This document shows positions 1 through 6,323 of a stretch of 8,006 nt of DNA, one piece after another (position 1 is the stretch's first letter; every line of letters begins with the position of its first letter). The DNA comes from CAZWIT01 sp964533435 (GTDB lineage Bacteria; Patescibacteriota; Patescibacteriia; UBA1558; GWA2-36-10): NCBI GenBank assembly GCA_964533435.1, contig CAZHLU010000046.1:1-8006 (forward strand), given 5' to 3'. The notes under the pieces are model-generated. The model saw nothing but the letters and a program-made list of their open reading frames with translations. It ran no database searches and was not told the origin of the DNA. Both the position numbers and the translations under genes were made by a program.

Positions 1-580
1 TACGGGGAAAATAATATGCAATAAAAGTAATAATGAAATACATAATTTTATTTTTAAAATACTGACCAAAGTATACAATAGCCACTTTTTCAAAACAATC
101 AATCCCCTCAAAATCTTCTCTGCTATCATGACGCAATAATTTTACTACTGCCTCTGGTGGATATGGTTTAACATGACCAAAGGTGTGCCAAAATTTTTTC
201 GTAACTAATTCTGAAGCTAACACAAATAAGCCATCTTTAACTAAAACTCTACTGGATTCTTTTATTAAATTATAAGCCTTATCAACACTTAGATGCTCAA
301 TAACATTATGACAATACAAGCCTTCAAAAAAATTATCCTGATAATCAATGTTATCAGCACTACTCAATTTTACTTGTAAACCTTTGGCTTGCAAACCACT
401 CACTACCCTTTGGTTAATATCAATACCGTAAAAATTATCTTTATCAATTAATAAAAACTCCCCCTCGCCACAACCAATATCTAAAACTTTTTTATTTTTA
501 AAATAAAATTCGACAATCCAATTCTTGTTTTGTAATCTTTTTTTGAGTATAAATAAATAACTTGGCTTATAATTTTTCAT
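1..580 (-). CDS. Class I SAM-dependent methyltransferase, C-terminus cut by window edge
   Basis: The reading frame is open from ATG at 580-578 to the left edge (193 codons), so the 3' end is missing. Residues 32-42 read VLDIGCGEGEF, the glycine-rich SAM-binding motif I of class I (Rossmann-like) methyltransferases. An acidic residue follows the second strand (YGIDIN, 51-56), an S-A-D segment lies at 74-76, and the post-motif CHNVIEHL (90-97) is typical of the Methyltransf_11/23 group. The visible C-terminal part (about 178-192) is hydrophobic and aromatic and may be membrane-associated. An in-frame TAA sits 9 bases upstream of the ATG, which fixes the start; there is no Shine-Dalgarno sequence. 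It follows glycosyltransferase B by 34 bp in the same direction, so it probably belongs to the glycan operon. Its substrate could be a sugar, a lipid-linked glycan or a small molecule; the sequence does not decide. The family call is firm; the role is inferred. Confidence 0.85.
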   Translation of the reverse strand, partial: MKNYKPSYLFILKKRLQNKNWIVEFYFKNKKVLDIGCGEGEFLLIDKDNFYGIDINQRVVSGLQAKGLQVKLSSADNIDYQDNFFEGLYCHNVIEHLSVDKAYNLIKESSRVLVKDGLFVLASELVTKKFWHTFGHVKPYPPEAVVKLLRHDSREDFEGIDCFEKVAIVYFGQYFKNKIMYFIITFIAYYFPR

Positions 581-614
581 ATATATTTAAAAAAAAGATT
601 ATTATTTAATAATA

Positions 615-1712
615 TTAATAATTATAATATTTATTAGCTAACAAATTTTTCCACCTAGCATTAATCAAATCACTAGCTTGCACTGGTTCTAAAATTTTAT
701 TCAAAGTACTTTTACTACCTTCTTTAAGCTGTTGCCCCAAATTACTATCAACTTTTATTTTTTGCATTGCTTTTATTAATGCCGATAAATCATTAATTGG
801 TAAAACCAAACCATTATAATTATTTTTTATCAATTCACCAGCGCTACCTACTTGAGTCATTATAATTGGTAATTCATAAATAATAGCTTCGCTAATTACC
901 AAAGGAAAACCTTCACTAAAAGAAGTTAAAAGTAGACAATCGCTAGTTCGGAAGTAGTCTGCTAGTTGCTCTTGCCAACCCATAAATACTACTTGTTTAG
1001 CAATGTTTAATTCTTGTGTTAATTTTTCTAAATTATTTTTTTCTGGACCATCGCCAACTACCAGTAAAATAACTTGCTCATCTTTAAGCTCGGCTAAAGC
1101 TCGGATTTGCAAAGCAATATTTTTAACTGGCACCAAACGACCGACTGTTAAAAAAATAAATTTGCCTGGATACTTATCGTGTAAATCGAAATTATGCGGC
1201 GCCTTTTGCCAAACTTCAATATCCAATGGCACTGGCACAATATAAATTTTATCTGCTTTGATTTTAAATTCTGACTCTAAAAAATTAGCCAGCCTTTGAC
1301 TAACCGTTCTTACCAAATCGGCCCGCTTTAAAGCCAACTGCGCTAAGAGGCGCCGCCACCAAGTTAATTTTTCAAAGCCGTGATTTTGAATTTCTACCTT
1401 AACTTTATATTTTTTAGCTAAATAGACCCCTAAAACAGCCAAAAAATAGTTATCTTGAATCGTCAATAACTGATACTGACCACTTTTCAATAAACCAGAC
1501 AATTTTTTATAAATAAGCCATAAGCTCAAAAATTTATTATCCTTACCGCTTGGCCAAACCTTAACTTTATCTGTTAAAGATAAATTTTTACCCGCACCCG
1601 GAAAAATAAATAAAAATTCATCTAGATTAGTTGCATAAAAAATTGCTCGCTTGGCTAAAGCTGAATTTGAATTTGCTATTTGTTTGTCTAAGCCTAAACC
1701 AATGACTTTCAT
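615..1712 (-). CDS. GT4-type (GT-B fold) glycosyltransferase B
   Basis: This 365-residue protein has the length and C-terminal signature of family 4 glycosyltransferases, which are retaining, cytoplasmic, nucleotide-sugar-dependent enzymes. The C-terminal half carries GRLVPVKN (191-198, donor-phosphate-binding loop with K197), VVGDGPE (218-224), and the E-x7-E motif with E267 and E275 in SEGFPLVISEA, followed by a TQVGSAGELI segment (286-295) typical of the donor site. The N-terminal acceptor half is more divergent: it lacks the usual GGA/GG-xE motif near the N-terminus, and a QNHGFEK segment lies at 109-115. ATG at 1712-1710 overlaps the TGA of glycosyltransferase A (ATGA), which suggests translational coupling. 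No Shine-Dalgarno sequence is visible. The enzyme probably adds one sugar in a surface glycan pathway; donor and acceptor cannot be told from the sequence. Family assignment is confident, specificity unknown. Confidence 0.92.
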   Translation of the reverse strand: MKVIGLGLDKQIANSNSALAKRAIFYATNLDEFLFIFPGAGKNLSLTDKVKVWPSGKDNKFLSLWLIYKKLSGLLKSGQYQLLTIQDNYFLAVLGVYLAKKYKVKVEIQNHGFEKLTWWRRLLAQLALKRADLVRTVSQRLANFLESEFKIKADKIYIVPVPLDIEVWQKAPHNFDLHDKYPGKFIFLTVGRLVPVKNIALQIRALAELKDEQVILLVVGDGPEKNNLEKLTQELNIAKQVVFMGWQEQLADYFRTSDCLLLTSFSEGFPLVISEAIIYELPIIMTQVGSAGELIKNNYNGLVLPINDLSALIKAMQKIKVDSNLGQQLKEGSKSTLNKILEPVQASDLINARWKNLLANKYYNY

Positions 1713-2833
1713 AAACTAGATTTAAAAATATTTAGAGTATCTTGAGCAGCTTGCTGATAAGTATAGCTATAATCTATTTGATTTATTTTTATTTGATAAG
1801 CCTCGTAGTTTACAGGATCCAACAAAAAATTGATTTGTTTAGCCATCTCTTGAGAATCTTTGGGATCAAAAGTAATAATTTTATCTTTTAACCAAGTAAA
1901 ACCAATTTCTTGAGAACTAATAAAAGGCAGACCAAGACTCAGACAATCTAGCATAGTATTAGGACTAATATCACTAAGACTAGGAAAAACAGCCAAATAA
2001 CTAGTAGCTAATTTTTGTCTTAATGCTTCCGGACTAATTCTATCTTCAATATTAATATTAGTTATATTTTTACTTTTTACCAAAGCTACTAATTTTGGCA
2101 ATAAAGGACCGGCACCAATTAAATGCAAATGATAAGATTTATCATCAACTTGTTGCCAAGCTTTTAATAAATTAAAAATATTATTTTTATGCACAAAGCG
2201 ACCTGCAAAAATAATATCTTTATTAATATTTTTTCTTTCTATTTTGTCTGCAATAATAATGGGATTAGAAATAACAAATATTTTTTTAGTATCCAAGTTA
2301 TAATATTTGCTAAAAATTTGCGCTTGATATTGAGTGGTAAAAATAAGTCCTTGTGCTCTAGCTAAAATCAAACGACTAATTTTAAATTTAAAATTATTAA
2401 ATTTTCGATGCAGATTTTGCTCATAAAATTCTGGCAAAGTAACTGACTGCCCGGTTTTTTCTAAATAACTTTCCCAGAGATAATCCCCACCAATTCTAAT
2501 ATAGCAAGTTTTTCTTAGAAAAAAATTAGCAAGCATAACCGGTAAGCCAGCACTAGAATGATCAAAAGTATAAATTATATCAACTGAGTTCGCTCGTTTA
2601 AGTATTGCCAAAAAATAACGCCAATAGTTTAAAATCTGATTAGTTCTTTTTATCCTTTGAACAAGATAAGGTAACTCTTTATCAAAAGCTAAATTAGCAG
2701 TATTGGAGTCTGAATAAGTAATAACCTCCACCTGCTGACCTAAGGCTAAAAAATCTCGCGCAATTTTATCTGCATAAGTAGCCGGACCACCTATCTCCGG
2801 TAAAAAAATACCACTAGCTATCAATATCCTCAT
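1709..2833 (-). CDS. GT4-type glycosyltransferase A with D-x7-D variant motif
   Basis: This 374-residue protein is the first gene of the minus-strand operon. The N-terminus (MRILIASGIFLPEIGGPATY) is the classic GT-B acceptor-domain start with a P-E-x-G-G-P loop. The C-terminal domain has IIFAGRFVHKNN (207-218) with the donor-phosphate-binding R and K, LIGAGPL (238-244), and PSLSDISPNTMLDCLSLGLP (284-303). In most GT4 enzymes the last segment holds the E-x7-E motif; here both acidic residues are Asp (D288 and D296, seven residues apart). The S-x-IS-PN wording looks like a recurring GT4 subgroup rather than a decayed gene, and the reading frame is intact. The start at 2833-2831 sits about 46 bp downstream of a predicted transcription start, and the stop overlaps the next start by 4 bp. 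Likely role: sugar transfer in cytoplasmic assembly of a surface glycan. Donor and acceptor are unknown. Confidence 0.9.
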   Translation of the reverse strand: MRILIASGIFLPEIGGPATYADKIARDFLALGQQVEVITYSDSNTANLAFDKELPYLVQRIKRTNQILNYWRYFLAILKRANSVDIIYTFDHSSAGLPVMLANFFLRKTCYIRIGGDYLWESYLEKTGQSVTLPEFYEQNLHRKFNNFKFKISRLILARAQGLIFTTQYQAQIFSKYYNLDTKKIFVISNPIIIADKIERKNINKDIIFAGRFVHKNNIFNLLKAWQQVDDKSYHLHLIGAGPLLPKLVALVKSKNITNINIEDRISPEALRQKLATSYLAVFPSLSDISPNTMLDCLSLGLPFISSQEIGFTWLKDKIITFDPKDSQEMAKQINFLLDPVNYEAYQIKINQIDYSYTYQQAAQDTLNIFKSSL

Positions 2834-2885
2834 ATTATCAATTTATGGCTCTTTTTTCTTGCTAAAATCACTTAAATTCTATAAA

Positions 2886-2914
2886 ATTATAACAAGATTA
2901 ATCAAAAAAATCAA
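2886..2914 (-). promoter_or_regulatory. Sigma70-like extended -10 promoter of the glycosyltransferase operon
   Basis: On the minus strand, TTGATT (2914-2909) and TATAAT (2891-2886) are separated by exactly 17 bp, and TG lies one base before the -10 (TGTTATAAT), giving an extended -10. Transcription would start near 2879, about 46 bp before the ATG at 2833. The surrounding 115-bp divergent region is very AT-rich, so chance matches are possible. On the plus strand, TATAAA (2880-2885) overlaps this -10, but its best -35 candidate, TTGCTA (2859-2864), is only 15 bp away, so the promoter of the divergent glycosyltransferase at 2949 is not clear. Confidence 0.6.
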
Positions 2915-2948
2915 TAAATAGATTACCTAATATTAGCCAAAAAATAAG

Positions 2949-4139
2949 ATGGAAAAGGCAACAGAAATCAAGGGTAAAAAAATTTTATACTTAGTAACCC
3001 AAACTAAATGGGGTGGTGCCCAAAAATATGTTTTAGAATTAGCTCAATATTTTAGTCAAAATAACGAAGTTCATATTGCTTATGGCGAAACTAAAGATAT
3101 CAATGAAAAATTCTTAAACCTAGCTAAACAAAATAATATTCACACTATTCCTATTCACAAATTAGTCCGCAACATTGATATTAGCCAAGATATATTTGCT
3201 ATTCCTGAAATACTCAAAATTTTAAATAAAGAATCTTATCACCTCTTACACTTAAATAGTTCTAAGGCTGGTCTCTTGGGCGCAATCGCTGCGCAAGTCT
3301 ACAATATTAACCCTCTTAATCCTAAAATGCGCGTTGTCTATACTGCGCATGGTTTTGTTTTTAATGAACCCCTAAAAAATCATGTTAAGAAGCTTTATAA
3401 AGTATCAGAAACTTTTTCTACTGGTCTGCAACATTTGATTATTGCTGTATCAAAATATGATAAAGCTAGCGCTACTGGCAATAAAATTTCTAGCCCTCAT
3501 AAAATTTTTGTTGTTCATAATGGCATTAATCCTGCTAAATATAATTTTTTAGAAAAATATCAAGCGCAAGCAAAATTAAATTTGGATCCGAAAAAAAAAT
3601 ACTTTGGCACTATTGCCAGTTTTTACCCAAGCAAAGGGCATCATTATTTAATCGAAGCTGTCAAAATGCTCAAAGCCAAAAAATCTCCTCTGCTTGCCGA
3701 TTATCTTTGGGTTTTGATTGGCTCTGGTCCAGAACAAACAAAAATTGAACAATTAATTAAAACCGAACACTTAGAAACATATTTTAAAATAATCCCGGCT
3801 CAAGATAATGATTGGCAGTATTTAAAAGCTTTTGATTGTTTTATATTACCTTCAGTCAAAGAAGGCCTGCCTTACACTATTTTAGAGGCTGGGCTTGCAC
3901 AAATACCGCTTATTGCCACTACAGTCGGCGGTGTGCCTGAAATCATCGTCAGTGGGCAAACAGGGCTTTTAATAGCTAGCCTAAATCCACCAGCCTTAGC
4001 TGAAGCCATGGAAAAAATAGTCAATCAGCCAGACTTGGCCGTAAAATTAGCTGAGCAAAATTTACAAAATATCCAAGCTAATTTTAGCTTGGATAAAACA
4101 TTGACTGAAACTGAAGAGTTATATTTAAAATTATTTTAA
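2949..4139 (+). CDS. GT4-type glycosyltransferase C (divergent)
   Basis: This 396-residue plus-strand protein is a complete GT-B fold family 4 glycosyltransferase. The N-terminal domain begins KILYLVTQTKWGGAQKYVLE (11-30) with the W-G-G-A-Q loop, followed by HLNSSKAG (101-108) and YTAHGFVFNE (131-140), where H134 is in the place of the conserved acceptor-side histidine. The C-terminal donor domain has GTIASFYPSKG (220-230, with K229), LIGSGPE (256-262), and the E-x7-E motif E305/E313 in KEGLPYTILEAG, then TTVGGVPEII (324-333). This arrangement matches cytoplasmic enzymes that act on lipid-linked sugars or exopolysaccharide, such as the CapM and PimA-like groups. It is the only plus-strand gene here and is divergent from the three-gene glycan operon, which suggests a shared pathway under separate transcription. 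The ATG is preceded by A-rich sequence without a Shine-Dalgarno; 13 bp after its stop the bidirectional terminator stem begins at 4147 after nearby A-rich bases. Confidence 0.92.
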   Translation: MEKATEIKGKKILYLVTQTKWGGAQKYVLELAQYFSQNNEVHIAYGETKDINEKFLNLAKQNNIHTIPIHKLVRNIDISQDIFAIPEILKILNKESYHLLHLNSSKAGLLGAIAAQVYNINPLNPKMRVVYTAHGFVFNEPLKNHVKKLYKVSETFSTGLQHLIIAVSKYDKASATGNKISSPHKIFVVHNGINPAKYNFLEKYQAQAKLNLDPKKKYFGTIASFYPSKGHHYLIEAVKMLKAKKSPLLADYLWVLIGSGPEQTKIEQLIKTEHLETYFKIIPAQDNDWQYLKAFDCFILPSVKEGLPYTILEAGLAQIPLIATTVGGVPEIIVSGQTGLLIASLNPPALAEAMEKIVNQPDLAVKLAEQNLQNIQANFSLDKTLTETEELYLKLF

Positions 4140-4146
4140 AAGTAAA

Positions 4147-4264
4147 TAAAAAATCCGCTAATATTTTATATGTCATTCCCGCGAAAGCGGGAATCTAGAT
4201 AACTATTCGTCAAATCATTACAGATCCCCGCCTACGCGAGGATGACAGAGAAGCGGATTTTTTA
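4147..4264. terminator. Bidirectional terminator with a large loop, between convergent genes
   Basis: Positions 4147-4159 and 4252-4264 form a perfect 13-bp inverted repeat with core AATCCGCT/AGCGGATT. Each arm ends in a run of six A or T, so on either strand the stem is followed by T residues, as in an intrinsic terminator. It lies 7 bp after glycosyltransferase C (plus) and 2 bp after the TPR gene (minus), so it could end both transcripts. The loop is unusually long (92 bp) because it contains the nested palindromic element listed separately. Confidence 0.75.
4171..4247. repeat. 77-bp nested palindromic (REP/MITE-like) element
   Basis: The element begins TGTCAT and ends ATGACA. Its left arm is a perfect 8-bp hairpin, ATTCCCGC-GAAA-GCGGGAAT (4175-4194), with a GNRA-type loop. 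Its right arm, ATCCCCGC-CTAC-GCGAGGAT (4224-4243), has a single mismatch that becomes a G-U wobble in RNA read from the minus strand. The two arms are imperfect inverted copies of each other, so the whole can fold as one long stem or as two hairpins. It is clearly richer in G+C than its surroundings. Its wording resembles small dispersed palindromes known from several bacterial groups, such as the ATTCCC...GGGAAT repeats of Neisseria. No target-site duplication is evident. It encodes nothing. Confidence 0.75.
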
Positions 4265-4266
4265 AT

Positions 4267-4860
4267 TTATTTATTATTATCTAGATATTGCTCTACTGAC
4301 TCACTACTATAACCTGCGGCTTTGTAAGCAGCGTAAACTTCAGCTACTTTATCTCGATTTTTTAAAGCAATATAATCCTGCATAATCTCCTGATCGTAAA
4401 TATATTTGATACTATAAGCATCATAAATTTTTACATAAGTATCAATCGCCTGCTGGTATTCCCCTTTTGCTTCATAGACATGAGCCATATTAGCCCAAGC
4501 TAGCTGCGACTTATCATAATACTCAAATAAATCTTGTAGATAACTAAGTGCTAAATCATATTTGTGCAAATAATAAGCTTGGTTAGAGGCGTTGATAAAA
4601 AGTTTTTCGGCTGGTTTTTTTTCAGCTGCCAAATTATTTAACTTATAATCATCAATAGCTAGATCCAACTCTGTTTGCGCAGCTGTTAATTTTTTTGACA
4701 AATCATCAACCACTGCTTGACCGCCTATTTCTTGAATCTTTTCTGGTGTTAATTCTGAATAAGGATTAGTTGATTTTTTATAAAACCACCAAGCTCCTGC
4801 TAGTATTAAAACTAATAATAAAACACCGATAATAATATAGAATACTTTCTTAGACTTCAT
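4267..4860 (-). CDS. Membrane-anchored TPR protein
   Basis: This 197-residue protein has a short lysine-rich N-terminus (MKSKK) followed by one hydrophobic segment (about 6-27) ending WWFYKKS. This is a signal anchor that should place the rest outside the membrane. Residues 50-80 look like a charged helical, possibly coiled-coil, stretch. Residues 85-118 and 119-152 read as tetratricopeptide-type helical hairpins; the second, WANMAHVYEAKGEYQQAIDTY (122-142), is the clearest TPR consensus (W-x2-L/M-A..Y...G-x-Y..A). A further weak helical pair follows to about 185. It is the second gene of a two-gene operon and overlaps the surface-protein stop by 4 bp (ATGA), then ends against a terminator. 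TPR domains bind partner proteins, so it may help assemble or retain the protein encoded upstream; that is inference from context. The partner and biochemical role are unknown. Confidence 0.85.
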   Translation of the reverse strand: MKSKKVFYIIIGVLLLVLILAGAWWFYKKSTNPYSELTPEKIQEIGGQAVVDDLSKKLTAAQTELDLAIDDYKLNNLAAEKKPAEKLFINASNQAYYLHKYDLALSYLQDLFEYYDKSQLAWANMAHVYEAKGEYQQAIDTYVKIYDAYSIKYIYDQEIMQDYIALKNRDKVAEVYAAYKAAGYSSESVEQYLDNNK

Positions 4861-6188
4861 AGGTTTTCTACTTCTGTGTATAAAAATATATAAGCACCGG
4901 ATACGGCTTGAATTTTACTTTCCCAGGCCTCGCCATATAAGCTTTCTGCTTCACTAGCTGTTTTTAACCAGCGACGTTGCCAATTACCATTTACTTCATA
5001 AACTTTATTAGAATCCACACTTTGGATCAAGGTACCTGGTTTTACTGGCACACTAGAGCCTAATTCATAATTAGCAATTTCTGCTACGCTAATATTTTCT
5101 ACTTGTGAAAAATCTGTAAAATATTGAAAAAATATTTTATCATTTAAAAATGAATAAATTTTATTATTATATAACCAATAGACAGCGGCTGAAGCTGGCG
5201 TCTTCAACAAGCGTCCACCCGACCAAACTTGATTATTATTTTGATTATCATCAGCTGGTGGGACTGGTGGCTCTGGATTATTATCTTCACTAGTAATATT
5301 TACCGTAAAAGTCAAAATATCAGAAATAATACTATTACTATCCCAGTCTGAAACATAAGTTTGCACATTGTACTGCCCACTGGCAAGATTATTGACTGTA
5401 TAATCCCAAGTTGCAAAATCTGTAGTTAAAGCATTAACGTCTTTCCAAACTGGAGCTTGGCCTGCTGGCACTACCGAAATCTTTACAAACTTTACTGTAC
5501 CACCCATTCTATCTTTAGCACCACCGCTAATATTTAAAAAGTTGGTACTACTATCAGCTGCCAAAACATCATTATTTTTTAGATTAGTTAAAACTACTTT
5601 AGGAGCTACTGTATCACCACCCTTTTGTTCAAAAGTATAAACATAATTACTAACAAAACTTTGACCCACTGGACCATTGTCTTTAGAGGCTACAAATAAA
5701 CCAGTATCGCCTGTATCATAGACCTGATTAGCATTAGCATCATAAAGACTATCTATTTCTAGTTGCAATTTATGCTGATTAACTACTGTGCTTTTAGTTT
5801 CTATGGAAATATAAAAATGCTTACTACTAGAAATAGTAGTGTTTAAATTATTAAATAACCAACGTTTACTATCAATGCGCTCAGCACTAGCAATTAAGTG
5901 ATCAACTAAATAACCCTGCCAAACACCATCGCCATCATCAAGCCATAATTTTAATTCAGCAATATCATCGCTATTGGCTGTTCTACTATTATAAACTGTC
6001 AAAGCATTAATAGTATCACCATTTAGATTATTTAAAGTAAAATCCAAAGCCAAAATATCAAAATCTTTATTATAAGCTCTTAATTCTTGATAAACTAAGC
6101 TACTACTAATCTGCGACTGCGTAAAAGCTAGGCTGGGACTGGCAAGTATTGCTAAAACTCCAATTATTAAGAATAATTTCTTAAACAT
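4857..6188 (-). CDS. Secreted surface protein: Ig-like region plus C-terminal tandem VY/DFS repeats
   Basis: I place the start at ATG 6188-6186 (443 residues). An in-frame ATG at 6230 would add 14 residues, but it lies upstream of the predicted transcription start (about 6214) and would bury the signal peptide MFKKLFLIIGVLAILASPSLA (cleavage likely after A21). Residues 25-190 form a beta-rich domain with acidic loops LDDGDG (83-88) and DANANQVYD (150-158), which resemble calcium-binding loops. Residues 192-296 look Ig-like (VAPKVVLTNL... YVSDWDSNS). A Pro/Asn/Asp linker (about 303-320) leads to two tandem repeats of 55-60 residues (327-386 and 387-443), with signatures VYWL, DFSQV, KPGT, VYEV and LYGEAW. 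I associate this C-terminal module with surface proteins of Parcubacteria, where it is common. No sortase motif or transmembrane anchor is seen. The gene is coupled to the TPR gene downstream. Precise function is unknown. Confidence 0.85.
   Translation of the reverse strand: MFKKLFLIIGVLAILASPSLAFTQSQISSSLVYQELRAYNKDFDILALDFTLNNLNGDTINALTVYNSRTANSDDIAELKLWLDDGDGVWQGYLVDHLIASAERIDSKRWLFNNLNTTISSSKHFYISIETKSTVVNQHKLQLEIDSLYDANANQVYDTGDTGLFVASKDNGPVGQSFVSNYVYTFEQKGGDTVAPKVVLTNLKNNDVLAADSSTNFLNISGGAKDRMGGTVKFVKISVVPAGQAPVWKDVNALTTDFATWDYTVNNLASGQYNVQTYVSDWDSNSIISDILTFTVNITSEDNNPEPPVPPADDNQNNNQVWSGGRLLKTPASAAVYWLYNNKIYSFLNDKIFFQYFTDFSQVENISVAEIANYELGSSVPVKPGTLIQSVDSNKVYEVNGNWQRRWLKTASEAESLYGEAWESKIQAVSGAYIFLYTEVENL
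4860..5210 (-). repeat. Two tandem 55-60-residue repeats at the C-terminus of the 443-residue surface protein
   Basis: Copy 1 is encoded by 5210-5031 and copy 2 by 5030-4860. Each opens with L-[LI]-[KQ]-[TS] followed by a VY-[WE]-[LV] strand, then a basic/aromatic strand and a helix-like stretch. Copy 1 carries DFSQVENIS and ends in KPGT; copy 2 carries RRWLKTASEAE and LYGEAWESKI. Similarity is visible at protein level only; the DNA copies have diverged. Confidence 0.6.
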
Positions 6189-6220
6189 AAGATTTTTTAA
6201 ATTAATAAGTTCGTAGCTAT

Positions 6221-6249
6221 AGTATAACAAAAAGCCTTTTATTTTTCAA
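6221..6249 (-). promoter_or_regulatory. Extended -10 promoter of the surface protein-TPR operon
   Basis: On the minus strand, TTGAAA (6249-6244) and TATACT (6226-6221) are 17 bp apart, with TG one base before the -10 (TGTTATACT). Predicted transcription start is the A at about 6214, giving a leader of about 26 nt to the ATG at 6188. The -35 begins only 2 bp after the terminator hairpin of the upstream gene. The design is the same as the promoter at 2914-2886. Confidence 0.7.
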
Positions 6250-6251
6250 AT

Positions 6252-6283
6252 AAAACCCAGCTCCTTGCGAGGAGCTGGGTTTT
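6252..6283. terminator. Intrinsic hairpin terminator after the large surface-protein gene
   Basis: A perfect 14-bp stem (6252-6265 with 6270-6283) closes on a TGCG loop; the core is CCCAGCTCCT/AGGAGCTGGG. The minus strand continues TTTTATTT after the stem, and the plus strand carries a run of five T, so it could work both ways. It lies 40 bp downstream of the stop of the 6324-8006 gene, which it should terminate, insulating the next promoter. Confidence 0.88.
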
Positions 6284-6323
6284 TGTCTGCTAACTTAGCA
6301 AACTATTTTTTATCTCTTAAATA

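Noticed and set aside
581..614. Possible terminator between glycosyltransferase B and the methyltransferase
   Set aside because: On the minus strand an AT-only palindrome precedes a run of eight T, but a stem without G-C pairs is unlikely to terminate; such tracts are expected by chance in this AT-rich spacer.
1003..1245. Plus-strand open frame of 80 codons
   Set aside because: It lies wholly inside glycosyltransferase B on the other strand, has no recognisable domain and reads as an antisense shadow.
4140..4266. CRISPR array or tRNA/small RNA gene in the GC-rich intergenic patch
   Set aside because: There are only two inverted arms, not direct repeats with spacers, and the two hairpins cannot form a cloverleaf; a palindromic element inside a terminator explains the structure.
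1709..4859. Alternative genetic code with TGA as glycine
   Set aside because: TGA ends two genes exactly where the next gene starts (ATGA overlaps at 1709-1712 and 4857-4860), and the proteins are of normal length with standard stops.
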